DNA of 64,000 nt from UBA11986 sp963734955 (GCA_963734955.1 CAVTJO010000012.1:186001-250000), one strand, 5' to 3'; counted from the first letter of the stretch, positions 17,163 to 25,808 are shown. Notes: generated from the letters alone by a model not told the origin. Made by a program: numbers and translations.

Positions 17163-18842
17163 TCAGACCGCTACCGCTTTCTCCTGTTTCACGTTGAGCA
17201 TTGCCCCGGTGGTGCCAATCTTCCTGTACGAAAGTCCTTTGAATGCTTGATTGGTGTTGGCAAGTTCATTGAACACATCTTCCGAAGTCCCGTACCTGTA
17301 TTTCACACCCATCAGATTCGCGATGCCGGCGACAATCTTCCAGATCGGACGGCAATCGCGTTTCACGCCTTTCGCCCATCTGTCAAATGGCGAGCCGAAT
17401 TTATCCAACCGGCTCATCGCAAAGCCGTCAAGCGCCCGGTCCTGGTCAAATGTAGCAACTGATGGACGTATGCGCTGTACCCTTCCCTGGAAATTTATGA
17501 ACGTGCCGTGCTTCTCGGCAAATGTCGACGACGGGAGGACAACGTCGGCAAGCCGGATAGTTTCATTCTCGAACGAGCACATTACGACAAGGAACTCCAA
17601 CTTGCCAAGTGCCTGTGCGATGGAAGGATCGGTGGCAATGTTGTCGTCCAGGAGGTAAAGCAATTTGATCTGGCCATCGCGAATGGCTTTAATTATGCCG
17701 TCAAATCCAAGCCCGCCGTCGCGGGGACGCACGCCAACCTCGCGTGCACCCAAAGCGTTCGGCGTTTTGTCGGTGCGGATCAGAAGCGGATCTTCGTCAC
17801 CCTCAACAACATGGCGCATGAAATCGATATGCTTTGTTCCAAGCACTTCAGCCGCAAATTTCTGGAAGAGGTAATTCTCTTCGTTTGTTGCATAGGCAGA
17901 TCCAATCGCAGCAATCTCGGCTTTCCTGAACGTCTTGGAGCCGGACGCAACCCTTGCAACAGCTTCATCCCACCCAACCTCAACGACACCTTCATCCTTT
18001 CTCATCAAAGGCGCTTTTATGCGGTTCTGGACGTTGACATGCTTGAATGTATCCAACCTGCCCGAATCACACATCCAGAAGTCGTTTACGTCAGGATTGA
18101 ACCGCGGCGTTTGACGGAGAATCTCATTGTTTCGGACCCACGAATACATATTGCAGCCACGGGCACACCCCGGACACACAGTCTCTGTCGACGACATCTC
18201 CCACACCCTCGCCTTGAATCTGAAGTTCCGGCTTGTGAGGGCACCTACGGGGCAAATGTCAATGACGTTCATTGAGTACGGGTTGTCGAGCTTCTCACCC
18301 GGGAAGGTCGTCAGCTCTACATGAGTGCCTCTCTGTGTGAATGTAAGCTGGGGCTTTCCCGCGATCTCATCGCAAAAGCGAACACATCGCGAACACATGA
18401 TGCATCGCTCCATGTCGAGCAAGACGTGTTCGCCAAGCTCAACACGCTTCGGTTTGTGGACTTTGTCTTCCTCGAACCGGCTGTACCCAACACTGTACTT
18501 GTACGCGTAGTCCTGCAGCTTGCATTCACCAGCTTCATCGCAGATCGGACAATCGAGGGGGTGATTGATGAGCAGAAACTCCATCACAGCTTCACGCGCA
18601 TTGACGACCTTCGGGTTTGACGTATGAACGACCATTCCCTCGGCAACCTGGGTCGCACAGGCGATCACAAGCTTTGGGAGCTTCTCAACCTCCACGAGAC
18701 ACATCCGGCAATTCCCTGCGACCGACAATTTCGGGTGCCAGCAAAAATGCGGGATTTCAATACCGTTCTCGCGCGCTGCTTCTATGATTGTGCGCTTGTT
18801 GTCAACCTCAAACTGTTTGCCGTCGATTGTTATCCTAGCCAT
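17163..18842 (-). CDS. nuoG: NADH-quinone oxidoreductase subunit G
   Basis: Iron-sulfur subunit of the complex I N-module. Visible ligands: [2Fe-2S] Cys34, 45, 48, 62; the His-Cys3 [4Fe-4S] site His94, Cys98, 101, 107; and [4Fe-4S] Cys147, 150, 153, 157. A fourth Cys motif starts CPGCARGCN. The C-terminal half is a shortened molybdopterin-oxidoreductase-like domain, giving 559 aa, on the short side for NuoG (many are 700-900). The gene starts 30 nt after the alanine aminotransferase stop. No other nuo genes (A-F, J-N) occur in this window. Confidence 0.93.
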   Translation of the reverse strand: MARITIDGKQFEVDNKRTIIEAARENGIEIPHFCWHPKLSVAGNCRMCLVEVEKLPKLVIACATQVAEGMVVHTSNPKVVNAREAVMEFLLINHPLDCPICDEAGECKLQDYAYKYSVGYSRFEEDKVHKPKRVELGEHVLLDMERCIMCSRCVRFCDEIAGKPQLTFTQRGTHVELTTFPGEKLDNPYSMNVIDICPVGALTSRNFRFKARVWEMSSTETVCPGCARGCNMYSWVRNNEILRQTPRFNPDVNDFWMCDSGRLDTFKHVNVQNRIKAPLMRKDEGVVEVGWDEAVARVASGSKTFRKAEIAAIGSAYATNEENYLFQKFAAEVLGTKHIDFMRHVVEGDEDPLLIRTDKTPNALGAREVGVRPRDGGLGFDGIIKAIRDGQIKLLYLLDDNIATDPSIAQALGKLEFLVVMCSFENETIRLADVVLPSSTFAEKHGTFINFQGRVQRIRPSVATFDQDRALDGFAMSRLDKFGSPFDRWAKGVKRDCRPIWKIVAGIANLMGVKYRYGTSEDVFNELANTNQAFKGLSYRKIGTTGAMLNVKQEKAVAV

Positions 18843-18872
18843 GCGCGATGGGGCATTCTGTGGGACGATGGA

Positions 18873-20306
18873 CTATACAGCCACTGGTTCCGGTTTCAAG
18901 TACTTCTCATGGAATCGTTTCAACTTCACAACAAGCTCCTCGATCTCATCCTGTGGAGGGAGGAACGTGGTTCTGAAGTGCAATGTGCCAGGAAGCTGTC
19001 CGAAGCCTGACCCCGGGACGACACAGATCCCGGTTTCTTCAAGCAGCCGCATGCAGTAATCCGAGTCCCGTTGTGCGTCATACGCCAATCGTTCGGCAGG
19101 CGACATCCCTGAAACGTCGACATCTTTTCCATGAGGAAGTTGAAGTTTGACAAACGCGTACATTGCCCCCCGCGGGATGTCAACCGACATCCCTTCGATT
19201 TGATTGATACCCGTTCCGAGAATCTCTGCCTTCTTTTTCAAGGAAGTGAGAATGGCTTCTTTCTCCCTTACATACGTTTCATAGCTCTCTTCACCCGGAG
19301 ACGGTGGAGACACCATCAAATATGTTGACAGTTGCCCGCTGACATTCGCACAAAGGCTTATCGACTGAAGCTTCACAAACTGGGCGACTACATCATCGGG
19401 CACATTTCTCAGCTCAAGGTACCCACCGCGATGTCCGCATTCTCCGAGGAATCCCTTGGACACAGAGTGAAGACTAAACAACGACACATCCGTCTCCTGC
19501 AGGTCGCTCAAGACTCTCGCGAAGGAATAGAACTTCGCCTGAGGATCGTACACGTTCTCCTGGTATACTTCGTCTGCGATGATTGAAAGTCCATGTCGCT
19601 TCGCAAACCGGATAATCATCCTGATATTGTCCTGTGACAGCACAGCACCGGTCGGGTTTCCGGGGTTGATAACGACAATTCCAACCGGATTCGTCCCTTT
19701 GTTTCTTGCTGCCGAGATGCTCTCGGTCAGGATTTCCTCGCTCAACTGCCACGAGTGTTGCTCATCGAGGAAATAGCCGATTTGTTTCGCTCCATACAAG
19801 GTCAACGATGCACTGTACAAAGGGTATTGGGGAATAGGGATCATCCAGCCGTCGTCTCTCCCCTTCAGCAGGGCGGTCAACACTGCCTGCACTCCCTTGC
19901 TGGCGCCGTCCGTCAGAATGATGTGATCCTTGTTCGATGGAATACCGTCGCGTTGTTGGATGAACTCAGCCACTGCCTGCCTGATAAACGGAATACCTGT
20001 GCTTTGACTGTACGCCCCCGTCCCATGAGGATGCAGTTGCAGAATCCGGTTTGCGCGCTCGACAATATCCCGGGGAAAATGTTTCAATACATCCGACGCT
20101 TGCAGCAATTCAGGGTATTCCAGAAGGCTGAGTACTTGTCTCAGGAAGGAAAGGGGTTTTTGCTTCAACGCCTGTGGGTTTCCAATGTTGCAGTAGATGA
20201 CCTTCCGCCCCTGCTCTTCGAGCTGCTGCGCTCGGATGACGATCGGTCCCCTGACTGCATATTGTGCGTCAAGCAAATTCCTGTTAAGATTTCCTCTCGT
20301 TATCAT
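18873..20306 (-). CDS. Alanine aminotransferase, eukaryotic (GPT) type
   Basis: A fold-type I PLP aminotransferase interconverting alanine/2-oxoglutarate with pyruvate/glutamate. At 477 aa it is much longer than the usual bacterial class I enzymes and matches the animal/plant ALT layout: YCNIGNPQALKQKPLSFLRQ near 38, GAYSQSTGIPFIR near 98-108, NPGNPTGAVL near 214 and the PLP lysine Lys284 within SLHSVSKGFLGECGHRGGY. The SVSKG(x)xGECG block is the clearest marker. It lies between the M16 protease and nuoG on the same strand, 19 and 30 nt apart respectively, so it probably shares their transcript. Confidence 0.92.
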   Translation of the reverse strand: MITRGNLNRNLLDAQYAVRGPIVIRAQQLEEQGRKVIYCNIGNPQALKQKPLSFLRQVLSLLEYPELLQASDVLKHFPRDIVERANRILQLHPHGTGAYSQSTGIPFIRQAVAEFIQQRDGIPSNKDHIILTDGASKGVQAVLTALLKGRDDGWMIPIPQYPLYSASLTLYGAKQIGYFLDEQHSWQLSEEILTESISAARNKGTNPVGIVVINPGNPTGAVLSQDNIRMIIRFAKRHGLSIIADEVYQENVYDPQAKFYSFARVLSDLQETDVSLFSLHSVSKGFLGECGHRGGYLELRNVPDDVVAQFVKLQSISLCANVSGQLSTYLMVSPPSPGEESYETYVREKEAILTSLKKKAEILGTGINQIEGMSVDIPRGAMYAFVKLQLPHGKDVDVSGMSPAERLAYDAQRDSDYCMRLLEETGICVVPGSGFGQLPGTLHFRTTFLPPQDEIEELVVKLKRFHEKYLKPEPVAV

Positions 20307-20325
20307 GATTCACAAGACCATGATT

Positions 20326-21628
20326 TTATGAAGGCCGTATGACGACGGTCGACAATCGATCCACGCGCAACAGGTCGTTTGCCACCCGGTGAATTGCCTC
20401 GGGCGTCACAGCGTTGACCTTCTTCAGAATCGCGTCGAGTGAGGTGAACGTGTTGAAGTAGAGCTCACTGCTTCCCAATCTCATCATTCTACCGGACATG
20501 TTCTCGAGACCAAGCATCATCGTGCCTTTGATCTGGGATTTTGTGCGATCAAGCTCGGCGATGGATACCGGCTTTCGACGCAGCTTCTCAAATTCCGAGT
20601 ACATGAGTTCAGTGGCATTCCCCAGATTATTCTTGTCGGTCCCGATATATGCCCCAAATGATCCCGTGTCGCTCAACAAGTTCACGAACGAGTAAACCGA
20701 ATAGGCAAGCCCATGCTTCTCTCTGATACTCTGATACAGCCTCGAGCTCATTCCTTCCCCCAGCAGTGCATTCATAACCATCAGCGGATAGCGGTCTTTG
20801 TGTCTGATGCTGTACCCGACTGTCCCGACACAGAGGTGCGATTGTTGGATCTGCCTGGTGTACTCCTGGGAAACGACCTTGACGGGCCTCGTCGGGGCCT
20901 GAACACGGCGGACAGTGCGCTGTAATTGCTTTGCCTTCGTGAGATATCTTCTCCGTGAGCCGGACAAGTTTAGCATGATCGATATTCCCCGCCGCCGCGA
21001 CGACGAAGTTGGGCAACGTGTAGTGCTCGGCAACGTGCACCTGAAGATCCTGGCGTGTAAAGGAGCGCAAGTTCTGTTCAGTCCCGATTATGGGAAACCC
21101 GAGAGGATGAGTCGGGAATAGGATCTTCTCAAAATAGTCGTGAATGATATCTTCCGGATCATCCTCGGCATTTTTCAGCTCTTCAATAACAACAAGCTTC
21201 TCCTTCTCAAGCTCCTTCTTCCTGAATGTTGCATGCTGCACAAGGTCGGAAAGAACGTCGATCGCTTGCTCTGTGTGTTCGTCAAGCACACGGGCATAAA
21301 AACAGGTTTGCTCCTTCGTCGTAAATGCGTTGAGGTATCCACCAAGCGATTCCAAGCTCTGTGCAATCTCCCGCACGCTTCGGCTCTTCGTTCCCTTGAA
21401 TACCATGTGCTCCAAGAAGTGGCTGAGGCCATTCTCCGACCCCGACTCGTCGCGCGAGCCGACATTCGCCCATACACCCACGGAAACCGACCTGACATAG
21501 GGGATGGTCTCCGACACAACTCGAATCCCATTCCCCAAAATTGTCTTTTGATAGAGGGCTTGTTGAGTTGGGCCGTTCTGTGTTTGCAGCGTCTGACTGG
21601 ATTTCTGCATGCTCGGGTGAGCCGACAT
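20326..21628 (-). CDS. M16 zinc metalloprotease (processing-peptidase-like), frame-broken once
   Basis: An inverzincin protease. The N-terminal half has the inverted zinc motif His70-Phe-Leu-Glu73-His74 (HFLEH), with Glu150 in the right place (76 residues on) as the third ligand. At about 20935 the frame changes: upstream reads EKISHEGKA, downstream KQLQRTVRRVQAPTRPVKVV, continuing through the inactive C-terminal M16 domain (GLAYSVYSFVNLLSDTGSFG) to 20326. Removing one base around 20935-20945 joins them into about 433 aa, the standard length. Usually M16 proteins of this type (PqqL/mitochondrial processing-like) digest peptides in the cytosol or periplasm. A promoter is at 21658-21686. Confidence 0.88.
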
Positions 21629-21657
21629 TTACTGAATGTGTTGAAAATTTCAAACAA

Positions 21658-21686
21658 AATATATCCTTTTCGCCATCGAGAGTCAA
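21658..21686 (-). promoter_or_regulatory. Candidate promoter of the M16-aminotransferase-nuoGHI operon
   Basis: The minus strand reads TTGACT, a 17-nt spacer, TATATT, with the predicted transcription start near 21650, giving a leader of about 20 nt. Together with the terminator at 15499-15528 it would define one transcript covering M16, aminotransferase, nuoG, nuoH and nuoI. Confidence 0.55.
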
Positions 21687-21829
21687 GAAAGCGAAGTCTC
21701 CATGCCAGTGTTCATCCACAACGACCTGAAATCTTCCTTCAACAATGTGCGAAGAAGTCGGATGGTTGCATCACGATTTTGTTTTGGGTATTATTTCACG
21801 CAGACTCATGTAGCAACCCCACATCGTTG

Positions 21830-22928
21830 ATGCTCGCTGATATCCTTCTCTTCCTTGCAGCCGCGTACTCGGTTAAGATGGCAGTCTTCGCGTTGCCGCA
21901 TTCAACGCCCGGTACACTTCAACGCTATCCTACAGACCAACGGTTTCGATTGTAATCGCGGCGAGAAACGAAGAACGAAAGTATTCGAGATTGCCTGGAG
22001 TCGATCGCCCATTTGTCATACCCATCGGAGTTGCTCGAGGTAATTGTCGTCGACGATGGATCAGACGATCGGACGGCGGACGTTGTTCGTGAATACTCAA
22101 CGAGCGTCCCACACATTAGGCTCCTGACAGCAGTTCCAGGAACGGGACAATCTTCGCGGGAAAACCAACGCAATGACCCAAGGCATTGAAGCGTCACACG
22201 GAGAAATCCTGCTCTTTACCGACGCTGATTGCAGTGTGCCCATTCACTGGATTGAAGAAACAGTGAAGTATTACACGGATTCGTCCATCGGGATTGTCGC
22301 GGGTTTCACCGCCTTACGAGCGGATTCGTGGTTCGAGGGAATGCAGTCTCTTGACTGGTTCGTCTTGTTTTCGGTGGCCGCGGCAACGATCCGCTTGCGG
22401 TACCCGGTTACCGCTGTCGGAAACAACCTGTCCGTGAGGCGTGAAGCATACAATCGCGTAGGCGGTTACCGAAAAATCCCATTCAGCGTTACCGAAGATT
22501 ATGCGTTGTTCCATGCGATAACCCGACACACAGAATACAGGGCCAGGTTCCCACTCGACCACCGCACGCTTGTCGAAAGCGAGGCATGCAAGACCTGGGG
22601 GGAACTTTTTCGACAGAAAACAAGATGGTTCACAGGCGGGAGAGACATGGATGTCAGAAGTTTGCTGATTTTCACACTTCCGTACTGCCTAAATGCACTG
22701 CTGTTGGTTGGTCTCTTTTTGCTACCGTGGCAGATCACATGCATCGTAGCAATTCTTAAGGTAGGGTCAGACTTGTTACTCGTCATGCCGGCGGTCATGA
22801 CATTTCAGCGAAGTAGCCTTTTGAGGTTCTTCGTGGCCTTTGAGCTCTATTATATAGTCTACGTCTTGCTTTTTCCGCTGGTGGTGCTTTCAGGTAAGAA
22901 AGTAATTTGGAAAGAAAGAAGGCTCTGA
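21830..22928 (+). CDS. Processive family-2 glycosyltransferase, N-terminal third frame-broken
   Basis: A membrane GT2 of the polysaccharide-synthase type. The intact part (from 22173) has LLFTDADCSVPIHW (DxD), AVGNNLSVRREAY, VTEDYALFHAI and FRQKTRWFTGG, the Q(x)xRW motif of processive enzymes, followed by three helices near the C-terminus. Upstream, RPTVSIVIAARNEER, ESIRDCLESIAHLSYPSELLE/VIVVDDGSDD and DNLRGKTNAMTQG lie in three different frames, so at least three one-base shifts (about 21880-21930, 21980 and 22150) separate the ATG at 21830 (MLADILLFLAAAYSVK, a membrane helix) from the rest. Restored length is about 366 aa. Confidence 0.8.
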
Positions 22929-22938
22929 CGTCCCTCAA

Positions 22939-22974
22939 AACAAGAAACCCTCAGGGTGCTGAGGGTTTCTTGTT
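22939..22974. terminator. Bidirectional hairpin terminator between convergent genes
   Basis: A perfect 16-bp inverted repeat, AACAAGAAACCCTCAG and its complement, with a 4-nt loop (GGTG). It starts 10 nt after the glycosyltransferase stop and lies 26 nt past the stop of the opposing AAA+ gene, so it can serve both. Confidence 0.88.
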
Positions 22975-22999
22975 TATCAGCTGGAACAAATAGCTGAAC

Positions 23000-24004
23000 C
23001 TACGCCCGGCTTCGGGCACTCGCGATTCCCAGTCTCTTTAGCTTGTAGCGGAATGTCTGCTCCGTCATCCCCAGGAACTGAGCAGCCTTGGACTGGTTGA
23101 ACCCGAACCGGTCGAGGGCACGCTCTATGATCCCCTTTTCAATCACATCGAGCGACTTGTCCAGAACAAACTCCTGCCCCGCCATGATGTTGTTGATCAT
23201 CTTCACAACTTCCGTCTTCTCATCAACGAGTTCCGGCGGCAGCATGAATCGCCCATCATTTGAGAATAACACACACTTGTCAACGACTGCCTTGAGCTCA
23301 CGAATATTTTCACGCCACGGCTGGCGGACGAGAACGTCAATGGCGTTGATGTCGATAACCAGGTCACCAATCCCCAGTTCTTTGGAAATTTCGTTTGCGA
23401 AATGTTTAACCAGCAGGGGGATATCCTCCGGCCGCTGCCTCAACGGTGGTATCTCCACCTTTTCGAAATCCTGAATCTTAGCGTACAGATCATCGAGGAG
23501 TTTTCTCTTCTCGACCAATTCGCCGGGATCCGCCTTCATGGTAAGAACCAGGCGGATGTCAACCCGCTCCCTGGCTTCGCCGCCGATTCGTCGGGTCATC
23601 CTCTCATTCACAAAGTTCAGGATCTTCAACTGGTTTCTAAAGCCTGCCTCTTCGATCTCTTCAATGAGAACTGTTCCTCCATTCGCTTGCTCAAAGAGAC
23701 CCTTTTTGGAGGTGTATGGGAGCCCCTCGGTGCCGCGGTCATAACCAAACAAAGCCGCTTCCAGCTCCTTGTCATCCATGACCGACAGGTTGATCGACAG
23801 GAACGGGTGTGCATGACCGGAGATATTCTTTGCGACAGCACCTTTGCCAACACCAGATTCCCCGACGACAAGAACGTCCTTGCGAGACTTGGAAAGTCTG
23901 ACGATCTCATCGCGCAACTGCTCCACAGCATCGCTTTTCCCGACAATCGGGTAGGCAAACGCAGAAGCTTCGCTTGTTCTTTCTTGAACTATCTTGCTAT
24001 CCAT
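23000..24004 (-). CDS. Sigma-54-activator-like AAA+ regulator without GAFTGA or receiver domain
   Basis: A 334-aa AAA+ plus Fis-type HTH protein. Walker A is GESGVGKG (48-55). The Walker B region VLIEEIEE (112-119) has Glu where bacterial enhancer-binding proteins carry Asp (LFLDEIGE). Where the sigma-54-contacting GAFTGA loop should be (after ALFGYDRG, residues 84-91) the sequence reads TEGLPYTSKKG. The C-terminus, VIEKGIIERALDRFGFNQSKAAQFLGMTEQTFRYKL, is a clear Fis-like DNA-binding helix-turn-helix. It has no N-terminal sensor or receiver. It may bind DNA and ATP without activating sigma-54. Its target is unknown; the closest neighbour is the membrane protein 57 nt away on the same strand. 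Confidence 0.8.
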   Translation of the reverse strand: MDSKIVQERTSEASAFAYPIVGKSDAVEQLRDEIVRLSKSRKDVLVVGESGVGKGAVAKNISGHAHPFLSINLSVMDDKELEAALFGYDRGTEGLPYTSKKGLFEQANGGTVLIEEIEEAGFRNQLKILNFVNERMTRRIGGEARERVDIRLVLTMKADPGELVEKRKLLDDLYAKIQDFEKVEIPPLRQRPEDIPLLVKHFANEISKELGIGDLVIDINAIDVLVRQPWRENIRELKAVVDKCVLFSNDGRFMLPPELVDEKTEVVKMINNIMAGQEFVLDKSLDVIEKGIIERALDRFGFNQSKAAQFLGMTEQTFRYKLKRLGIASARSRA

Positions 24005-24061
24005 AAGTAGCCAATCCTGTCGACAATGATCTCATAAAGGGGAACCATGCACTTCTCTCAT

Positions 24062-25204
24062 TCACCGCACATCGTCCGATGAACTAACGAACAACCGACC
24101 CAGGAGCGCCTTGCGGTTGAAGAAATGAGCCACCAACAAGTCATCAAGCGCATCTCTCCACCGGGTCACACTCGCAGGACTCTCGAGAATTTCCTGCTCG
24201 TAGAATTCACCTCTGACAGAGCGTATGAAGCGAAGTCTCAAACCAAAGAATACCGCAATCAATAAAAGGATTGAGATGGATACTGCTTGTCCAATGTTCA
24301 ACAACTCAAAGAAATTCTGCCACTCGACGCTCTTCACGAAACTCCAGGCGTGCATTATCTCCATTGTGCAAAAGATCAAAAACAAGAACATGATCTTGTC
24401 AATGTAGGCCCCCTGGGGAGGATCCTTCATGTACTGGTAACCGAAGAATAACAAGATGAATCCCACAGATAGCACGCACATGTAGATGATGTTCATGTAC
24501 AGGGGACGCTGAAGGAGTACCACATAATTATTTCCCGCGAGATAGGGGAAAAATTCCTTGACGACCTTCAGTTTCTCATTCGGGAAGAGCGTCCCAATTG
24601 GCTGATCGTTCTTCCAAACCTGTAGATTTGAGATCTGCGCCAAAGTCTCAACCGAAGGGGACGTTCCATGCTCTCTGACGTACTGTGCATCTGCTTCGTA
24701 GAGGGTCTTGTACGTATGACTCTCGTTTGTCGTGTATAGATACTTTGGATTTGAGAAGTAGTCTTGATAATAATACGTGAAAAATCCACCGACAATTGCA
24801 AGAGCCAGAACATATTTGTACGGTGTTTTGAAGTCTCTGAAGAGTGCATCAAGGCAAAGATAGCCCAGTGCAAAAGCAAGAAGGAAAAAGTAGGCACCAA
24901 ACGACACGTATTGGTTCAGGTAGAACTTTGCAAATCCATAATTTGGAAGGATGGCTCTCCCGACAAAGTTGTACACGTGGAACACCAGTGAGACGGAGAA
25001 GAACAAGGCAAAGTTCAAGAATATGAATTTGTTCTTCCTGATGGGTTCGTGCAACACCACCATGAGACACTGAAGGAACAATAGCCACTGAATCGAGTAG
25101 CTCATCACAGTGAAAAAGTTGAGGGGCTCGTGGTCGAACAACAGGAATGATGCCCCAAATATCAATTCTGAGCCAATCCAGAAGGCAAGGATCTTCTTAG
25201 CCAT
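24062..25204 (-). CDS. Multi-pass membrane protein of unknown function
   Basis: I do not recognise this family. It is a 380-aa protein with about eight hydrophobic helices: four near the N-terminus (starting ILAFWIGSELIFGASFLLF), a soluble loop of about 100 residues around residues 150-240 (YTTNESHTYKTLYEADAQYV and TLFPNEKLKVVKEFFPYL), and further helices from about 240 to 330. The charged C-terminal tail (EFYEQEILESPASVTRWRDALDDLLVAH) is cytoplasmic by the positive-inside rule. It has its own promoter (25246-25275), divergent from the repeat peptide gene, and is followed on the same strand by the AAA+ regulator. Confidence 0.6.
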   Translation of the reverse strand: MAKKILAFWIGSELIFGASFLLFDHEPLNFFTVMSYSIQWLLFLQCLMVVLHEPIRKNKFIFLNFALFFSVSLVFHVYNFVGRAILPNYGFAKFYLNQYVSFGAYFFLLAFALGYLCLDALFRDFKTPYKYVLALAIVGGFFTYYYQDYFSNPKYLYTTNESHTYKTLYEADAQYVREHGTSPSVETLAQISNLQVWKNDQPIGTLFPNEKLKVVKEFFPYLAGNNYVVLLQRPLYMNIIYMCVLSVGFILLFFGYQYMKDPPQGAYIDKIMFLFLIFCTMEIMHAWSFVKSVEWQNFFELLNIGQAVSISILLLIAVFFGLRLRFIRSVRGEFYEQEILESPASVTRWRDALDDLLVAHFFNRKALLGRLFVSSSDDVR

Positions 25205-25245
25205 GTTGGTTTTCTTGATGATGACTTCCCCTTTTTCGATGTGCC

Positions 25246-25275
25246 AATATAGTCATGGACGCAACCCAATGTCAA
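25246..25275 (-). promoter_or_regulatory. Promoter of the unknown membrane protein gene
   Basis: The minus strand reads TTGACA, an 18-nt spacer, TATATT. It is one of two back-to-back promoters in the 25205-25565 intergenic region and would give a leader of about 35 nt. Confidence 0.6.
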
Positions 25276-25368
25276 GGACTACCGCAGAAATTTTCATAAA
25301 ATGGCCAAATCTGTGGTCGGAATCACCTATTCTCGACCCTTTTGCCACATTTTTTTTGTATTATTTTC

Positions 25369-25397
25369 TTGACATTTAGTTGCGAGTCTATTATATT
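25369..25397 (+). promoter_or_regulatory. Strong sigma-70-type promoter of the repeat-peptide gene
   Basis: TTGACA at 25369-25374 and TATATT at 25392-25397 are separated by exactly 17 nt, a near-consensus site. Transcription would begin near 25404, leaving a leader of about 160 nt before the ATG at 25566. The leader (25400-25565) contains no gene that I can see; it may be regulatory. The rest of the 361-nt intergenic region is AT-rich. Confidence 0.7.
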
Positions 25398-25565
25398 TTC
25401 TGCGAACAAAGTGCTCCTAAGTTCATAGTTCTTCCGAATTCCAACCACGATTCCGAGTCGCTAGCAGTTTTCAGAGGAGGCCGAAGCTCCCAGCTAGGTT
25501 TGTAGTTTAGAGTCGAACATTCAAGGTCCAAAGAATCCAACCCCATCATCTCGAAAGGTACGACA

Positions 25566-25808
25566 ATGTCCACCAACCTGAAACGAATGAGAGCTCTTGT
25601 GATAACGCTCATTGCTGTTGCATCAACCAACTTTGCAGTCTCCCTGAATAAGAGTGGTGTTGCCACAATTCCTGACATGCCAAGACCAAAGAGTGGCGTC
25701 GCAACAATTCCGGACATGCCGAGGCCAAGAAGCGGCGTCGCAACAATACCCGATATGCCGAGACCAAGGAGCGGTGTGGCCACTATCCCTGATATGCCCA
25801 GACCATAG
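25566..25808 (+). CDS. Secreted repeat peptide: signal sequence plus four 13-residue repeats
   Basis: An 80-residue protein of unknown function. Residues 1-28 look like a Sec signal peptide (NLKRMR basic stretch, ALVITLIAVAST hydrophobic core). From residue 29 the protein consists only of four tandem copies of K/R-SGVATIPDMPRP, at 25650-25688, 25689-25727, 25728-25766 and 25767-25805, and the stop follows the last copy directly. The four DNA copies differ at most third codon positions, but only Lys-to-Arg changes the protein. AAGGT precedes the ATG. The gene has a strong promoter upstream and a strong terminator at 25832. It could be a structural or binding peptide, or a precursor that is cut at the basic junctions; none of this is shown. 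Confidence 0.85.
   Translation: MSTNLKRMRALVITLIAVASTNFAVSLNKSGVATIPDMPRPKSGVATIPDMPRPRSGVATIPDMPRPRSGVATIPDMPRP
25650..25805 (+). repeat. Four tandem 39-bp coding repeats
   Basis: Four in-frame copies of exactly 39 bp, each 13 codons, without spacer. Copies differ mainly at third positions (for instance GTT, GTC, GTC, GTG for Val and ATT, ATT, ATA, ATC for Ile) while the peptide stays constant except for Lys/Lys/Arg/Arg at the first position. Confidence 0.95.

Noticed and set aside
21140..21955. A 271-codon plus-strand frame crossing the M16 gene start and the GT2 start
   Set aside because: The first part is antisense to the M16 protease; only its last 40 codons (from 21830) overlap the true GT2 N-terminus.
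25650..25805. Tandem 39-bp repeats considered as a CRISPR-like or VNTR array
   Set aside because: The repeats are directly adjacent without spacers, in frame, and differ only at synonymous sites, so they are coding repeats. No cas genes are near.
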